64,000 bases of DNA from Salvator merianae (taxonomy: Eukaryota > Chordata > Lepidosauria > Squamata > Teiidae): positions 4,126,683-4,190,682 of the forward strand of contig QVOM02000126.1 in the NCBI GenBank assembly GCA_003586115.2, in the 5' to 3' direction. The notes under the pieces are model-generated. The model was given only the letters and a program-made list of their open reading frames with translations, had not been told where the DNA came from and did not search any database. A program made the translations under genes and the position numbers. Each line of letters opens with the position of its first letter. The stretch's first letter is position 1. Below, piece by piece: positions 1 through 12,469 of the stretch.

Positions 1-33
1 TGAATGAATGAATAAATAAATAAATAAATAAAT
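1..33. repeat. (TGAA/TAAA)n simple repeat
   Basis: Tetranucleotide run at the window edge, probably the tail of a retroelement lying outside. Confidence 0.8.
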
Positions 34-180
34 CTTGCTCCTTTATGGAACAACACTGTAAGTGATGCAAGAACAGAGGCTTTTACGACCAGCTGTCAAG
101 TAAAGTCTTAGATTTCCTGGGCTGCTCTACCATGGCCTAGACTTCAATTTGGAACCTGAGCCAATTTGGAACTAGCTCTT

Positions 181-378
181 AAGAACATAAGAACCTAAGC
201 GGACCCCTGCTGGATCAGGCCATGGGTCCATCTAGTCCAGCATCCTGTCCCACACAGTAGCCCACCAATGGCTTATAGGCATTCTCAAGCAGAAGACAAA
301 GGCAAAATCTTCATCTGCTCTCCACTCCCTGCAAATGGTCTTTAGAGGCATCCTGCTTGTCTCTCCAACCTGACTCTT
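181..378 (-). mobile_element. Truncated CR1 LINE 3' end
   Basis: On the plus strand it reads agaacataagaac... ctgctggatcaggcc... agtccagcatcctgt, the reverse complement of a CR1 3' end with its octamer tail. The same unit recurs at about ten sites in this window. Confidence 0.75.
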
Positions 379-549
379 CACACAGCCAGGTCTTCTGAAG
401 ATGGGTATCACAGCTGTATCCAAAATCTCAGGTTCCAAACCAAACTATAGACCACAGCAGAACTTCCCAGAAAATCTAATGTATGAAACTTGGTAAGTAT
501 CAGTCTGCTTCACATGTACATAGGGTATGCATAAAATTTAATGTTTTGA

Positions 550-2845
550 TGCCCATAATGATTTGCAATGGATTCTCAATGGCTAATGTCTGGAAGAGAA
601 GGTGGGTTCAGTGTTGGCGGCTGATACGGAATGCACTTTTGGTAGTTCTTGGTTCACATATTGCTGAAGCCTAGCTTGTAGAATCTTGAGCATAACCTTG
701 CTAGTGTGTGAGATGAGCACAATTGTTTGGAAGTTTGAACGTTCTTCGGCATTGCCCTTTGGGATTGGAACGTAAACTGAACTTTTTCAGTCCAGTGAAT
801 ACTGCTGAGTTTTTCAGATTTGCTGGCATATTGAGTTCAGCACTTTAACAGCATCATCTTTTAGGATTTTAAATTTTTCAGCTGAAATCCCATCGCCTCT
901 GCTAGCCTTATAGTTAGCAATGCTTCGTAAGGCCCACATTCTCCAGGAAGTCTGGCTCTAGGTCAGTGTCCACGCCATTGTGGTTACGAGTGATGTTAAG
1001 ATCTTTTTTGTATAGTTCTTCTGTGTATTCTTGCACCTTTTCTTAATCTCTTCTACTTCTGTTACATGCCTACCATGTTTGTCTTTTATCATGCCTATTT
1101 TTGCATGAAATATTCCCTTGATACCTTCAGTTTTCTTGTCTTTCCCATTCTGTTGTTTTCTTCTATTTCTTTGCATTGCTCAGTTAAGAAGGCCTTCTTA
1201 TCTCCAGTGGTGTAGGAAGGGGGGTGGGGGTGGAGCTGCCCCAGGTGGTCCCAGGCGGCACGTGCGGCCAGGTCCTTCTCTGCCCGCCCAGCATGCAAAG
1301 TTTTGCTGGAGTGCGAGCGAGAAGGAGAGTGCGGTGCAGCGCCCAGCCGGCAGTCGTCAGGGCGGCAGTGGGGGTAGGAGCCTTCAGGGCAGGGCGCCCT
1401 CGCTCGCACTCCTCTGCCGCCGCGTGGCCCCAGGTGGCAAAAATCTTAGCTACGCCGCTGCTTATCTCTCCTTGCTATTCTCTGGAAACCTGCATTCCAT
1501 TGGTTGTATCTTTCCCTTCCTCCCCTGCCTTTTGCTTTCCTTCTTTCCTCAGTTATTTGTAAAGCTTCATCAGACAGCCATTTTGCTTTCTTGCTCTTCT
1601 TTTTCTTTGGGATGTTTTTTTTTTATTACGGCCTCCTTTACAATATTATGAACCTCTGTCCATATTCTCCGGGCACTTTGTCTACCAGGTCTAATCCCTT
1701 AAATCTCTCCCTCACCTCCACTATATATTTAGGTCATACCTAAATAGTCTAGGGGTTTTCCCTATTTTCTTCAATTTAAGTCTGAATTTTGCAGTAGGAA
1801 GCTCATGATCTGAACCACAGTCAGCTCCAGGTCTTGTTTTTACTGACAGTATAGAACTTCTCCGATCATTGGCCACAAAGTATATAATCAATCAGATTTT
1901 GGTATTGACCGCCTGGTGATGTCCATGTGGAGATTCACCTTTCGGGCTGTTGGAAAAGAGTGTTTGCTAGGACTAGTGAGTTATCTTGACAAAACTGCCC
2001 CACTTCATTTTGTACTCCAAGGCCAAACTTGCCTGTTATTCCAGTTATCTTTTGATCTCCCACTTTAGCATTCCAATCCCCTATGATGAAAGTGTTAGTT
2101 CTAGAAGGTGCTGTAGATCTTCGTAAAACTGGTCAACTTCAGCTTCTTCAGCATCATTGGTTGGGGCATAGACTTGGATTACTGTGATGGTGAATGGTTT
2201 GTCTTCAATTCGAACAGAGATTATTCTGTCATTTTTGCGGTTGTACTACAGTACTGCTTTTCTCACTCTTTTATTGCCTATGAGAGATACTCCATTTCTT
2301 CTAAGAGATTCTTGACCACAGTAGTAGATACAATGGTCATCTGAACTAAATTTGCCCATTCTCATTCATTTTAGTTCATTGACTCCCAAGGTGTCAATGT
2401 TTGATCTTGCCATTCATGTTTGATCAAATCCAGCTTACCTTGGGTCATAGATCTTACATTTCATGCTCCTATGCAATATTGTTCTTTCCAGCATCAGATA
2501 TTTCTTTCAGCACCAGACACATCCACAACTGAGCGTCCTTTCGGCTTTGGCCCAGCTGGAGTTCTGGAGCTACCTGTAATTGCCCTCTGCTCTTCTCAAA
2601 TAATGTTTTGAACACCTTCCAACTTGAAGAGTTCATCTTCTGGTGTCATATCTTTTAACCTTCTGATGATGTTCAATGGCATTTTCTTGACAAGGATAAT
2701 GGAGTGCTTGGCCATATCCTTCTCCAGTGGATCACCTTTAACCATTGCTCTCCACTATGACCCTGCCACCTTGGGTGGCCCTGCATGGCATGGTTCATAG
2801 CTTCCTTGATCTACGCAAGTCCCTCTGCCACGTCACAGCAGTGAT
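550..2845 (-). mobile_element. BovB (RTE clade) LINE, degenerate
   Basis: Minus-strand translations match BovB ORF2: DKKAFLTEQCKEIEENNRMG near 1170 and GIFHAKIGMIKDKHGR with EEIKKR near 1060-1110. These are the linker between endonuclease and reverse transcriptase. The 5' endonuclease part lies toward 2845 and reverse-transcriptase remnants toward 550. The reading frame is broken by many stops and shifts, so this is an inactive copy. A 256-bp hAT-like MITE is inserted at 1205. BovB is abundant in squamates and supports that origin. Confidence 0.85.
1205..1460. mobile_element. hAT-like MITE inserted in BovB
   Basis: GC-rich 256-bp element with terminal inverted repeats cagtggtgtag / ctacgccgctg. 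It is flanked by a perfect 8-bp target-site duplication cttatctc (1197-1204 and 1461-1468). Eight-bp duplications and CAG...CTG ends are typical of hAT elements. It has no coding capacity. Confidence 0.88.
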
Positions 2846-3759
2846 CTGTGGTACTCAGTGAGAAAATATAGCAGCATTGAAGTTACCAAAATTCTTTAAT
2901 CAGGAATAGAAATAAATATTCAAAAGAGAAACACAAAGACATTTCCATATGTTTCCATCTAAAGTATGTTCCAGCTGATGCCTGGATAAGGCAAAGTGTG
3001 GATAAAACAAAACAGATTACTCATTGTCTGGGCTTTGGATGAATGGTGATTCCCTGGGAGCGGAAAAAGAGTGCAGAATCTTAAGCCACGACTCCATATC
3101 CAGCATGGGAGGTTCCTGGGGAGAAGTACCTTTGGTGGACCCCCATTCTCAGCACTGTTGCCAAGCACTCCAGTATATGAGAACCAAGACGCTATTTTGC
3201 GCCCTCAACACCAGACGCCTTGGGCAGGTGTGATGTTCCCCCATAGGGGTCTTTCACCGCCAAAATGAGAGAAACATTGCCCATGATGGTCCCTACAGGT
3301 GTGTCCCGTGGTAAGTGGAGACACAGCCTTAACTTTCTAGTCTTCAGGGCTATAAATCCAAGAAGCAAAAGGTTGTGAATAAGATTCTTAACATCTGGTG
3401 TGTAGAATTAATTATGCAAACCAAAGCAAGATATGCAAACTTTGTTAATTGACAGCTGAATTAGCAGAATTTTACTTGCAGATTTTGATCTTGTTGTTAA
3501 CAGTTTATGGTGGGTATATTAGAAGAGATGCAAATTAATTTGGAAAACATATTAAAAATAGATCCCTCTTCCCAAGCAGTCTGATGTACAAAGGATAGAA
3601 GTGGTTCTTGCAAAAAACAAAATTGTAGATGAATCTTAGGCTGTGTCTCTGTTCTGGTTCCATTGCCATCACCAAGGATGTGTGGTCAAGATCTGCTGCA
3701 GCGCAGGGAGGACATGCTGATCCTTCATGCGCAGACCTAGTGGCCTTCAAACAGACAGA
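2846..3759. other. Unassigned sequence
   Basis: I see no gene or recognisable repeat here. Short open frames around 2960-3270 show no familiar motifs. Confidence 0.5.
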
Positions 3760-3968
3760 CAGCAGCAGCCTGTTGCTTTAAGGGCAGGTGTTCAAACCCC
3801 ATGAGAAGGGGGCGATCCCTGGTTGCGGGCTTCCAGACCTCCGTACTGTCACAGCAGGCTGCTGCCGGCCTGCTGCGACAGTACGGAGGCCTGGAGGCCC
3901 CACAGCCAGGGATTGCCCCCTTCCCACGGATTCCGAACACCCGCCCTTAAAGTGACAGGCCACCACTG
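3760..3968. mobile_element. Foldback MITE family A, copy 1
   Basis: Near-palindromic element with arms containing gctttaagggcaggtg and cacccgcccttaaag around a centre with ctccgtactgtc / gacagtacggag. Flanked by a perfect 8-bp duplication cagacaga (3752-3759 and 3969-3976). Ends are CAG and CTG; hAT-like, non-coding. Confidence 0.88.
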
Positions 3969-6900
3969 CAGACAGAGTATATTTTGCTGCAGCAAGGGCC
4001 TGACTCAGCGTTCAAAGAGCAATCTCAGACTCACTCCTCATGCAGGATAATTTTATGCCTTTAGGGGCAACTCAGATTCCTCCACACACCCTTTGGCTGA
4101 GGGTACAATGAAGGTGGGCAACTCGGCTGCTCCTGAAAGGTGTGTTGAAAAACCACGTTCAGCCACAGTCTTGGTTGCCTCGCAGAAACTTTATAGTGTT
4201 TTTGTGAAATGAAAGCCCTGGAAATGAAATTTCCCATGCTCCTTTCTCCAATCCTTCCCCTGTTTTCCGTTTTATTTCTATACTGACTGTCTAGATCAGT
4301 ATAGCTCAAATAGTAGACCAGGGTTTCCCATAGTGTGAAACGCAAACTTTAAAAAAAATATATTTTGAATTCATTTCTCGCTAAAAAAGAAAAGAAAAGG
4401 TGAGTTGATTTAAGTGTTAAGTAATACTAACAGTACAGGTGGTACACAGATATGGCAAAAACTTGTGACACTGCATAAATAGTACAGTATAGTATAGTAG
4501 TTCAGAAAAACAAGGAAAAGCAGAATTAAATTCTAACACAAAGAGAGAGAAAGGTTTCTGTTCCGCACTGTCATGTGGATGTCGCACAGGTTTTGGGGAA
4601 GAAACTGCAGAAATTTTGTTAAGCATCCATGGACCTACATGAAAGAAAAGTCCAAATGTTCAACAGGCATTTTTGGGAGGTGCCTTTTATTTTCAAAACG
4701 TGTTCTGACCCTATCTTGCCTTGTTTGCATATAGATACCTGAAAGGGGGCTTTGAACAGGACTCTTGAGCACCTAGCTAAATAAAATGTTTGATTTCATC
4801 TTCAGTATCTGTTCCAGCACATAGAGCTCCTGGTGAGTTGCTTTTGTGGCGAAGAGTTTAGCACATCAATTAATTTCTGCTTTGCCTGTGGAGTTTTACT
4901 GTGTGAATTTGTAGCGTTTCTCAAAATGTTTGGCTGCACTGTGGCGTTCGGCGCCTCTGAAATTAGCACTACTTGTTTCTACCCAAGGGAGTTTATTTGG
5001 GCACAAAGATGTTTGCGTTTCTGTAGTTGCTGCTACACGCATTTGCTTCATTCCTTGCCCGCGGTGTCTGCAAACCATGAGATAAATATGAACATGCGCT
5101 ATCACTGTTATGAGCTTCAAATCTGAAAGGTTTTTAGAGTTATTTTTGGTGCCTTTCAAAGTATTTTGTGAACATGAAGCCGCGTTGCTGGTAAGAGAGA
5201 AAGCTGATTCTCTCCGTTCTTTTTACCAACTGTAATAAAGGTAAATCCTTTCCCTCCCGTGATGTGTTTGACTGTTGGGTGTAACTGATAAATAAAACAG
5301 ATGTTCCATAAGATGGTTTTATTGTAGGTTCTTCTTCCAGTTGTCCACTTTGTACGCGTGCCTTAGGCCGGGTCTCCGTTTACCTGGTGAGGTAGCTTGT
5401 TGTGAGGTGACTGAGGGAATCACTCATGATTACCACTGAAAAAGACACTTCCTCCATTTCCACTTCTGAGCAAGGGGCGAGTTTTTTCGGTGGTGGACTG
5501 AAGCACCTCTGTTTGGGGTGCAAAATTGTGCCCTGCAACCATGCTGCTTCCATCGGCGATCACACCTAGAAACGTGGAGTCACGATTGCTGTGAGGCACC
5601 TCCTGCCACTGCACATGGAGATGCAGCAGTGGTGGGTGCTTTCTTGGGCAGTGGTAGGTGCTTCCATTGGTAAATGGAGATACGGCCTTGTTGTACTTTG
5701 TGTCTTTCTTCTGTTGTGCGGAGTGGGCTCAGTTTTGTCTCTAAAATTCGTCTCTGACACAGTGGAACATGGGGCGTTTGCTGTGGAATCTTTGGTAAAG
5801 TTTAAGCACCTGAGAGAGTATGGATGGACGGCCTGAACCCCCAGGTGCTTTGGGACATGACGACTTTGCTTTTATGGCCTAGCTGAAGCCACTCAGCATC
5901 TCTTTTGCCACTGGCCAGGCCACATCGATAAATCACAGTCCTGGGCGCAGAGGCTGAGATTGGGGGCCTCCACGTGTGTTGGTCATCATGGTTCACACGA
6001 ATGAGTCCATGCAAGACAAGAGAAAGGGTCAGGGCTTAAGGTAGCGACCTCACACCCTGATCTTAAAGACACCTTCCCAGGCCCCGGGGGCATTTGGACC
6101 TCCCTCAGAATCTTCAGTGGGGTGGAAATTGGAGGCATACTGCCTGAACGGTCCACAACGGTTATCTGTGCCCCAAAATGGAGACTCAGCCTTCATCTGA
6201 GCTTTGTGTTGTTGGAAAGTACAGTCTTTTGCTGGGGAGTGGAATGGAAGAGATTCCCTTGGAGTCTCACAGCTCTTTCCAGTTCCCAGCCTCTTATCTC
6301 CTCTGCCTGGGAAGCTGGCCTTGTAACGCCTCCAGCATTCCTCCAGCTCCGCAACGCAGAGCAAAGCAAGTGCATGCAAGGATGTGATGAGAACGCATAA
6401 GCTACAACTCATACATGAATATGATGAGATATATATAAGGATGAACTATAAGCATATACGCGTAACGGATTCCCTGGCACGACCCACAGAGCTGACAGAG
6501 GAGGGACTTTTAGCAGATGTAGTGTACCATGCAGATAATACCTGCAGAAATTGCTTCTTCTGTGTAAGTATTACAGGTGCAAAAGCCCCACCCCTTCCAT
6601 CTAGCCACCTTAGTCTTGCACAAATCTAGAATCAATTGAGGAAGGGAGTGTAGCAGCAAACTGCAATGGTCAGGATGTGGGTGGCTTACCCAGGGAGGGG
6701 GGCCGTTGCCTGAATGCAGCAGCTTGGGCTATGAGCAAAGGCTGGGAAAGTGGAAGCATGACTAGAGACTGTCTACAATCCATGGGCATCCAGAGACCCA
6801 GCCTGCTCCTATTTGCCTGCATTTTGTGACAAAAAACACTAGATGTCACTCTTGGCTCAGAAATCAACCGACCACTGGTACAGATCTCAGGCTGCTCCTG

Positions 6901-7112
6901 ACAGTGTTTTTTAGCTTATGGCAAAGGTAAATAAAGAAGATTCTGCATCTGGGGACTGGTGGCTGTTGATGCAGCACAGGGCTCAAATCCCCAAGGTGTG
7001 CTCCCACTGTTTGTAAAGTGGGAGCTTCAAGGACTGCATGCATTCTATAGCATCTTGATGGCTTTTTCCAGCCTTTAGTCTTTTACCTGTTACTGAGGAA
7101 GTACCTGCAGCT
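3969..7112. other. Unassigned intergenic sequence
   Basis: No exon, RNA gene or clear transposon could be recognised. The stretch 4630-5270 looks non-repetitive and has AATAAA near 5230 on the plus strand. It could be non-coding sequence or the UTR of an unknown neighbour; nothing supports a protein. Confidence 0.4.
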
Positions 7113-7910
7113 GCCTTACTTTATTTATGGATTTATATTTCTATCCTGCCCTATACCCAAAAGTCTCAGGGCAGGTCACAATAAAACTAATAAAAAACAC
7201 AATTTAAATTAACTGACTAAAATAGTAAAGTGCCAAATGCTAGGGTAAAAAGGGTAAAGAGATGCATTCTTCAACAGGGGCCTGTCTGCACTTTTCACTA
7301 GTGAGTGTGCCATTCCTGACTGCTACTAGCTGTAGAGCACAAAATCATGTTCCACAGCTGTACTGGGAGCAGCTGGACTGCTCCTGGTATGCAGCATTCA
7401 CACCGTCTTCCAGATGTGAATGCTGTGGTGTGTGGTGCAGCATGATTGCATCTGTACAGTCACTGCATGTTGCCGGTCACCATGGCAGTGGCTAGATGTT
7501 TCCCCAGCTGATGTCATGATGCAGGCGGCCAGCATTTGTACTGCAAGTGCTGGAAGCCTGTTGCCAGGATGTTCCAGCCCTCACAGAGTGAATGGCTGCC
7601 ACACTGCAAGATCTGTTCCATCTTGGAATGTTTGCTTGTGAACATTCCAAGATGGAAACGGCAAAGGCCCCAGGTGATTGAACCCATACAGTGCGAACGC
7701 CTGATGCATTTCAGAGGGGAGCCTATACCATAATCTAGGGGCTATCACCAAGAAGGCTCTCTCACATGTCCTCACCCTTTTAACTTCTGTACTTGGTGGA
7801 ACAGCCAAGAAAGCCTTGCTTGTAGATCTTAGGGAATAGGCGCATCTATACGGGAAAGGTGTTTCTTTAGATATTTGGGGTCCAAGTCATTAGGCACTAT
7901 ATTAGGAACT
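7113..7910 (-). mobile_element. L2 LINE 3' end, split by a MITE-like insertion
   Basis: 7113-7260 and 7700-7910 are antisense L2 3'-end sequence (tatcctgccctatacccaaa and the ataatctaggggctatcacc block). About 430 bp between them starts ggggcctgtctgcac and resembles elements at 19670-20055 and 25880-26155, so a DNA element appears to have inserted. Confidence 0.6.
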
Positions 7911-8331
7911 GTGTGGCTGCCCAAAACTGCTACAGGGCATCCAAAACTGCTTGCATACAAACAACATGCTTCCAAGAGGAAAGTGGATGAAGGGGCAACT
8001 TTTAAAAAATCCACACTACTCCCACTTCCATCTGGAATCATCCTTAATTAAGCTTTGGGGATTTTTTGTATGGTTTTGATTTGCTATTGTGGAGAAAAGA
8101 ACCTTTGTGCCTTTAATGACTGGGCGGCAAGCAGAAATTCAATAGCTTATGTGCATTTGTGTCCTCTTTCATGAGTGGGGAAGAGAGCCTGCATCTGATA
8201 TAGCATACAGGAGCCAGAAAATCAAGCTGCCACCTTCAGCCTATGAATTTGAATGGCTTTGTACTCCATACTGCATTGGATCTGGTACCTCTCTGCAGAT
8301 CAGTCCCTCTTGTGGGCTTCCCATAAGCTAG

Positions 8332-8395
8332 CTTCCTTCCTTCCTTCCTTCCTTCCTTCCTTCCTTCCCTTCCCTTCCCTTCCCTTCCCTTCTTT
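8332..8395. repeat. (TTCC)n / (TTCCC)n simple repeat
   Basis: Pure pyrimidine microsatellite; the unit changes from ttcc to ttccc part-way through. Confidence 0.95.
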
Positions 8396-9518
8396 CTGTA
8401 TGCCACTTAATGGTGACATGAAATGTCTCCCACTCCACCCTACCTCCAAAGGCAGAAGCTGAGAGATGTTGCGTGTTGTACTGGCTCTTTGGCTTAGCAT
8501 GCGTAGAGCAAAACTTCGTAACAAAAGCAGATTTCCACCAATCAGCAGTCGAGCACAGTCATTTTGTGGCTGCTCCAGATACCAGCCTGTGTGTGTGTAG
8601 TATTAAAGGAGAAAATGAGAGCTGGGCGTTTGGTACAGGAGCTGGTCTTTAGTAGACGCCACTCAACAGCCATGGATCACAAAATACTGTGTGTACCTTC
8701 ATATCAACAGGGAGTGATCTCGTCTGATAAATGCTGGTTTCCCAGTTGACCCTGAAAGCAAGTATATTTCAGGTCCTGCAACAGGAAGACACAGTGTGTT
8801 TATTTTTACCCTGAAAAATCCCGGAAAATATAAATTAGTTCCAGCATTTGTTCTGATCTGCAATCCAATTCCACGTCTAGCTGGGGTGGGGTGGGGCGGG
8901 GGCATAAAGGCTCTTAGTAGCAGAGTGGGAAGTGTTTGGTGTGATGCTACACACCTTTCTGCAGACCATAATCAAAGTTCTGTTCTGGAAATTCTAATTA
9001 ATCAAGGGCAAAAGGATCAGCTCTATTAAATCCTTTTATTGCTGCCTGCAGAAAGTATAACATCCCAGGATGCAGCAGGACTACAATCCCGGCTATTACT
9101 TTATAACAACCTTCATTAATGCTGTCAAAAGAACAGGTCTGTGGGCTAGATGGCCCAATGGACTGATAACAAAGGCACGTGGTGTATTTTGTATTCTTCT
9201 TTTCACCTGACATTTGCAGAATGTGCTAGTGTCACTGAAGAATGAAATCGAAATGTTATCAGGTCTGATACATTCAGAGTTTTCCTCTTTTGTACCTTCA
9301 CCAGCATCTTCCTGCTTTTCATCTTGTCCTCTGTATGCTGACAGCCACAGCATTTAACACGGTTAAAATGGAAAGAAGATCTGACTGTCCTTGAAAATGG
9401 AGCTTTGGCAGATTTCTTGGATGTCTCCATACAGTTTCCATCAGAAGGACAGGGGAGTGTTTTGCCACACCTTCTGGGCAAGTGCCAGAAAATGGAACTT
9501 TTGCATTTGGGGGGGGGG
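8396..9518. other. Unassigned intergenic sequence
   Basis: I see nothing identifiable apart from a short G-rich run near 8885-8902. Confidence 0.4.
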
Positions 9519-9620
9519 AGAGCAGGTGAAGGTTTTGCCTTTGCCTTTTGCTTGAGAAGGCCCAGAAGCAATTGGGGGATCACTGCATGAGAAGGATCCT
9601 GGACTAGATGGGTGCAAAAG
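9519..9620 (+). mobile_element. CR1 LINE 3' fragment
   Basis: Sense-oriented version of the CR1 tail (gagcaggtgaaggttttgcc, cagaagcaattggggg, ctggactagatgggt). Confidence 0.7.
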
Positions 9621-9796
9621 AAACGCATGCAGACCGGTTCCCTGTTTTGTCTACCTCCAAGACTTCTAATTCTTATCTTGATCGGATTCTAGCTTGTAAG
9701 CAATTTGGGGCAAAGACATATTTAGTCCTTTTCTATGCACACTGATGGCAATTAAGATCATCAGATTCGCATTTACTTGAATTTCTGGACTAAATT

Positions 9797-10318
9797 TGGG
9801 GCCTTCCTGCACTTGCCTCTGTTCTGGAACAGGAACTCCTGTGGTCATCTCCAGGACTGCACATTAGCGCAGATCAGGGAGGCCCCACCCTCTGCTGGTA
9901 TGCTCCATCTACACAGGACAGAGCATAATCCAGATCAGAGGTCCCCTGATCTGGATTAACAATAGTCCTTGACACTGAAGACTACCTGTGTACTAGCTCT
10001 AGCAGGCTCAGAACACAGAGGTGTACAGAAGGCACACCTCCGTTTTCTGGATTACGGGGGGGGGGGCATCCAAGCGTTTTGCTGAAATGGGTTCCGTGGG
10101 GAATCTGAGGCTAAGCACTTTCGTTCCTAACCCTCCAGAGGCCTTGGAGGGCAGCCCAGAAGCTCATGTGAGTTTTGGAGCTGATGTGGGGGCTGATTTG
10201 GACCAGCATCGCCATGCAGATGGTGGTGTTCCAGACCACACCATGCTGTGTTCTGGACCAGTGGGCCTTGCTGTTCCAGGCTGAATCATGGTACGGGGAG
10301 AACAAAAAGGCCCTTTTT
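9797..10318. mobile_element. Non-autonomous DNA element family E, copy 1
   Basis: Termini ggggccttcctgcac and gaacaaaaaggcccttt resemble inverted repeats. Internal blocks (gctgaaatgggttcc, gtgggggctgatttgga) recur at 33486-33965. Superfamily not determined; no coding capacity. Confidence 0.6.
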
Positions 10319-10357
10319 AACCATGCCTAACCTCCAAGGAATTCGCGATAGCAGACA

Positions 10358-10515
10358 CAGCTTCTCCTCATTTTATTCTCACAACAGTCCTGTGAGGTAG
10401 GCTAGCCTGAGAGGCAACGGGCAAAGGCCATCCAGGAGGCTCTGTGGCTACCCGGGGATTCAAATTCTGATTTCTCACTCCCTAGTCTGGAACCTGAGTC
10501 CCTGTGCTACACCTT
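10358..10515 (-). repeat. MIR-like / tRNA-SINE relic
   Basis: The sequence ctcacaacagtcctgtgagg followed by gggattcaaattctg resembles the ancient SINE core common in amniotes. A family C foldback fragment follows at 10521-10595. Confidence 0.55.
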
Positions 10516-11193
10516 ACAAGTCTGCACTAGCATGTGGACTGCAGGCCCCTATTCCAAGACATATATCAGAATAAGGCCTAGTGCAGAAAAGAGTTTGGTA
10601 GAGGTGGCTGAATAAATAAGTGTATCATTTCTGCTAATGAGATGAAAACTGCACTAGGCAGAGAGGTTCACAGGGCCCCTTGAAACCAAAGGACTATAGG
10701 TATAATTTGGGTGACTATTCATTACTTATGGCAGTGCTGTTGCTTTTGGATTGAATCGGATTTCCTGCCAACTGGACACGTATAAAGGCTGTAGTAAGAC
10801 TATTATATGCAAAAGGCAGCTTTCTTTTTTACTCCTGGCTGCTTAACTGTGGCTAGATGTTGGAAAAATACCGAATACTTAGCCTAGGCCCCTTGGTATG
10901 CCAACGTGTGGAAAATGGTTATTTGCAGAAAAAAAACCAAACAGCATCAACCTGAGATTATGGAAGGCAGAACCCACAACAGATCGTTCTGAGTGAACAC
11001 GGTGCTCACTGGAGGTAGTGGTTCCTAAGCTACAAAAAACTCATTTACCTCCTTACTAAGTATTAGGATTAGGGAATTTCAACTATTTTTAACATTTTAT
11101 CATTCCTTTGTTTGTAAATGAATACATAAATTTTAAATGATGGTAATAGAAAAGAAACCAGCAGGACTAAACCCCTTATTCTAGGACTAAGTG

Positions 11194-11280
11194 ATAGAAT
11201 CATAGACTTGTAGAGTTGGAAGGGGCCTCAAAGATCATCTAGTCCAACCCTTTGCAATGCTCAGGAAGGCAAATTAAGTT
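11194..11280 (-). mobile_element. CR1 LINE 3' fragment
   Basis: The sequence gaatcatagacttgtagagttggaagg... ctagtccaaccc is the common CR1 3' end in reverse orientation. Confidence 0.75.
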
Positions 11281-11462
11281 GTGGTGGAGCTGTATTGTCT
11301 GAACCTTTTGCAGAGGAGCTACGCCTTTTTTTTAGACCTGGGTACATCTAAACTCTGAGCACATGCAAGGGTCATCATGCCCTCTGGTTGTTCTTTAGCC
11401 AACGCAAACACACAGTCTTTCCATGGTGGCTGTGTAAAAGTCAGATGCAGTACAATGTATAA

Positions 11463-11756
11463 GGCACGGTGGCGCAGGTGGCTAAGGCACTGATCTTTCA
11501 ATAGGAGGATTCGAGTTCAAGGCCCCTGTCTGCTGTGTAGAGGGGATGAGCGCCCTCTGCTGGCCTCTAGCTCCAGCCAACCTAGCTGTTCGAAAGCAAG
11601 TAATTGCAAGTAGATAAATAGGGAGCATCACATTGTGTGATGCGGAAGATAGACAGATGTAAGCCTTCGGGCAAAAAATACCCTTGTAAGCCGCTTTGAG
11701 TCAGCTTCGGCAGAGAAAAGCGGGGCATAAAAATCGAGTTCTTCTTCTTCTAATAA
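11463..11756 (+). mobile_element. tRNA-derived SINE, (TTC)n-tailed family S
   Basis: The head cacggtggcgcaggtggcta approximates a tRNA A box and gaggattcgagttca a B box. The body includes agccgctttgagtcagcttc and it ends in ttcttcttc. Three further copies lie in the opposite orientation (13881, 24284, 40870). Confidence 0.85.
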
Positions 11757-12444
11757 CTGAACAAATACAAATATTATAATAGGTCTGCGGCTTCTAGAGT
11801 GCAAGGCATTGATGGAGACTACAGGTTGGGGGGGTATTCACAGTACTGGAGGCTCCAGCTCCCCCTCCTGTACTTTTCAAGGTTGCTGCGCATCTCCAGC
11901 ACTTTACAAAGGAGGGACCAGTCAATAGGGAACAGGCACTGGGAACATCTGTGGGTGCCAAAACAAGATAGACAACAAACGAATCAGCACTGCTGCACGC
12001 ATCAGACTTTTAATGAGGGAACAAAATTGAGCTCTGCACAGAGTTATCACCTTTCGGATCCCATCCAATCTATATCCCATCCTTCCTCAGTGTCCCTATA
12101 TATCTCAAAAACAATCAGGACAACGTTTCTCCTGAAGGTAGGAAGCTTTCAGCCATCTAGACCACCATTCTATTTTCAAAAATGCCCATCCAGATTCGTT
12201 CATGATTTCTGCCAACAACAATCAGAAAGTAATGGCTATATTTGGCTGTCCCCCCCTCCCCTCCCTCCCCCCCTCCAAATCTGTGGAATTCAGTGATACA
12301 CAGTATTGACAAAACACAAAGATCTGTGGAGTCGACATAGGTAATAGTTAAAATGAGCTTGCTTTGAGGGGTCACAGTTGGGACAGCCGTGCCCCCCTTC
12401 ACACGTGTGGCCTGATTCCCTACCCCCCGCCCCCTGCCCCCAGT
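11757..12444. other. Unassigned sequence downstream of SYNE2
   Basis: No gene or repeat recognised apart from a C-rich run at 12248-12276. Confidence 0.4.
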
Positions 12445-12463
12445 CTGGGAACTGACAATACAT

Positions 12464-12469
12464 TTTATT
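12464..12469 (-). terminator. Candidate polyadenylation hexamer for SYNE2
   Basis: AATAAA on the minus strand, about 1.2 kb past the stop codon, with a G-rich stretch following at 12415-12450. A second AATAAA at 12773-12778 could be used instead. Confidence 0.35.

Noticed and set aside
1..12440. 3' exons of ESR2, the neighbour of SYNE2 in mammals
   Set aside because: I saw no nuclear-receptor ligand-binding sequence on either strand; the neighbour may lie beyond the window.
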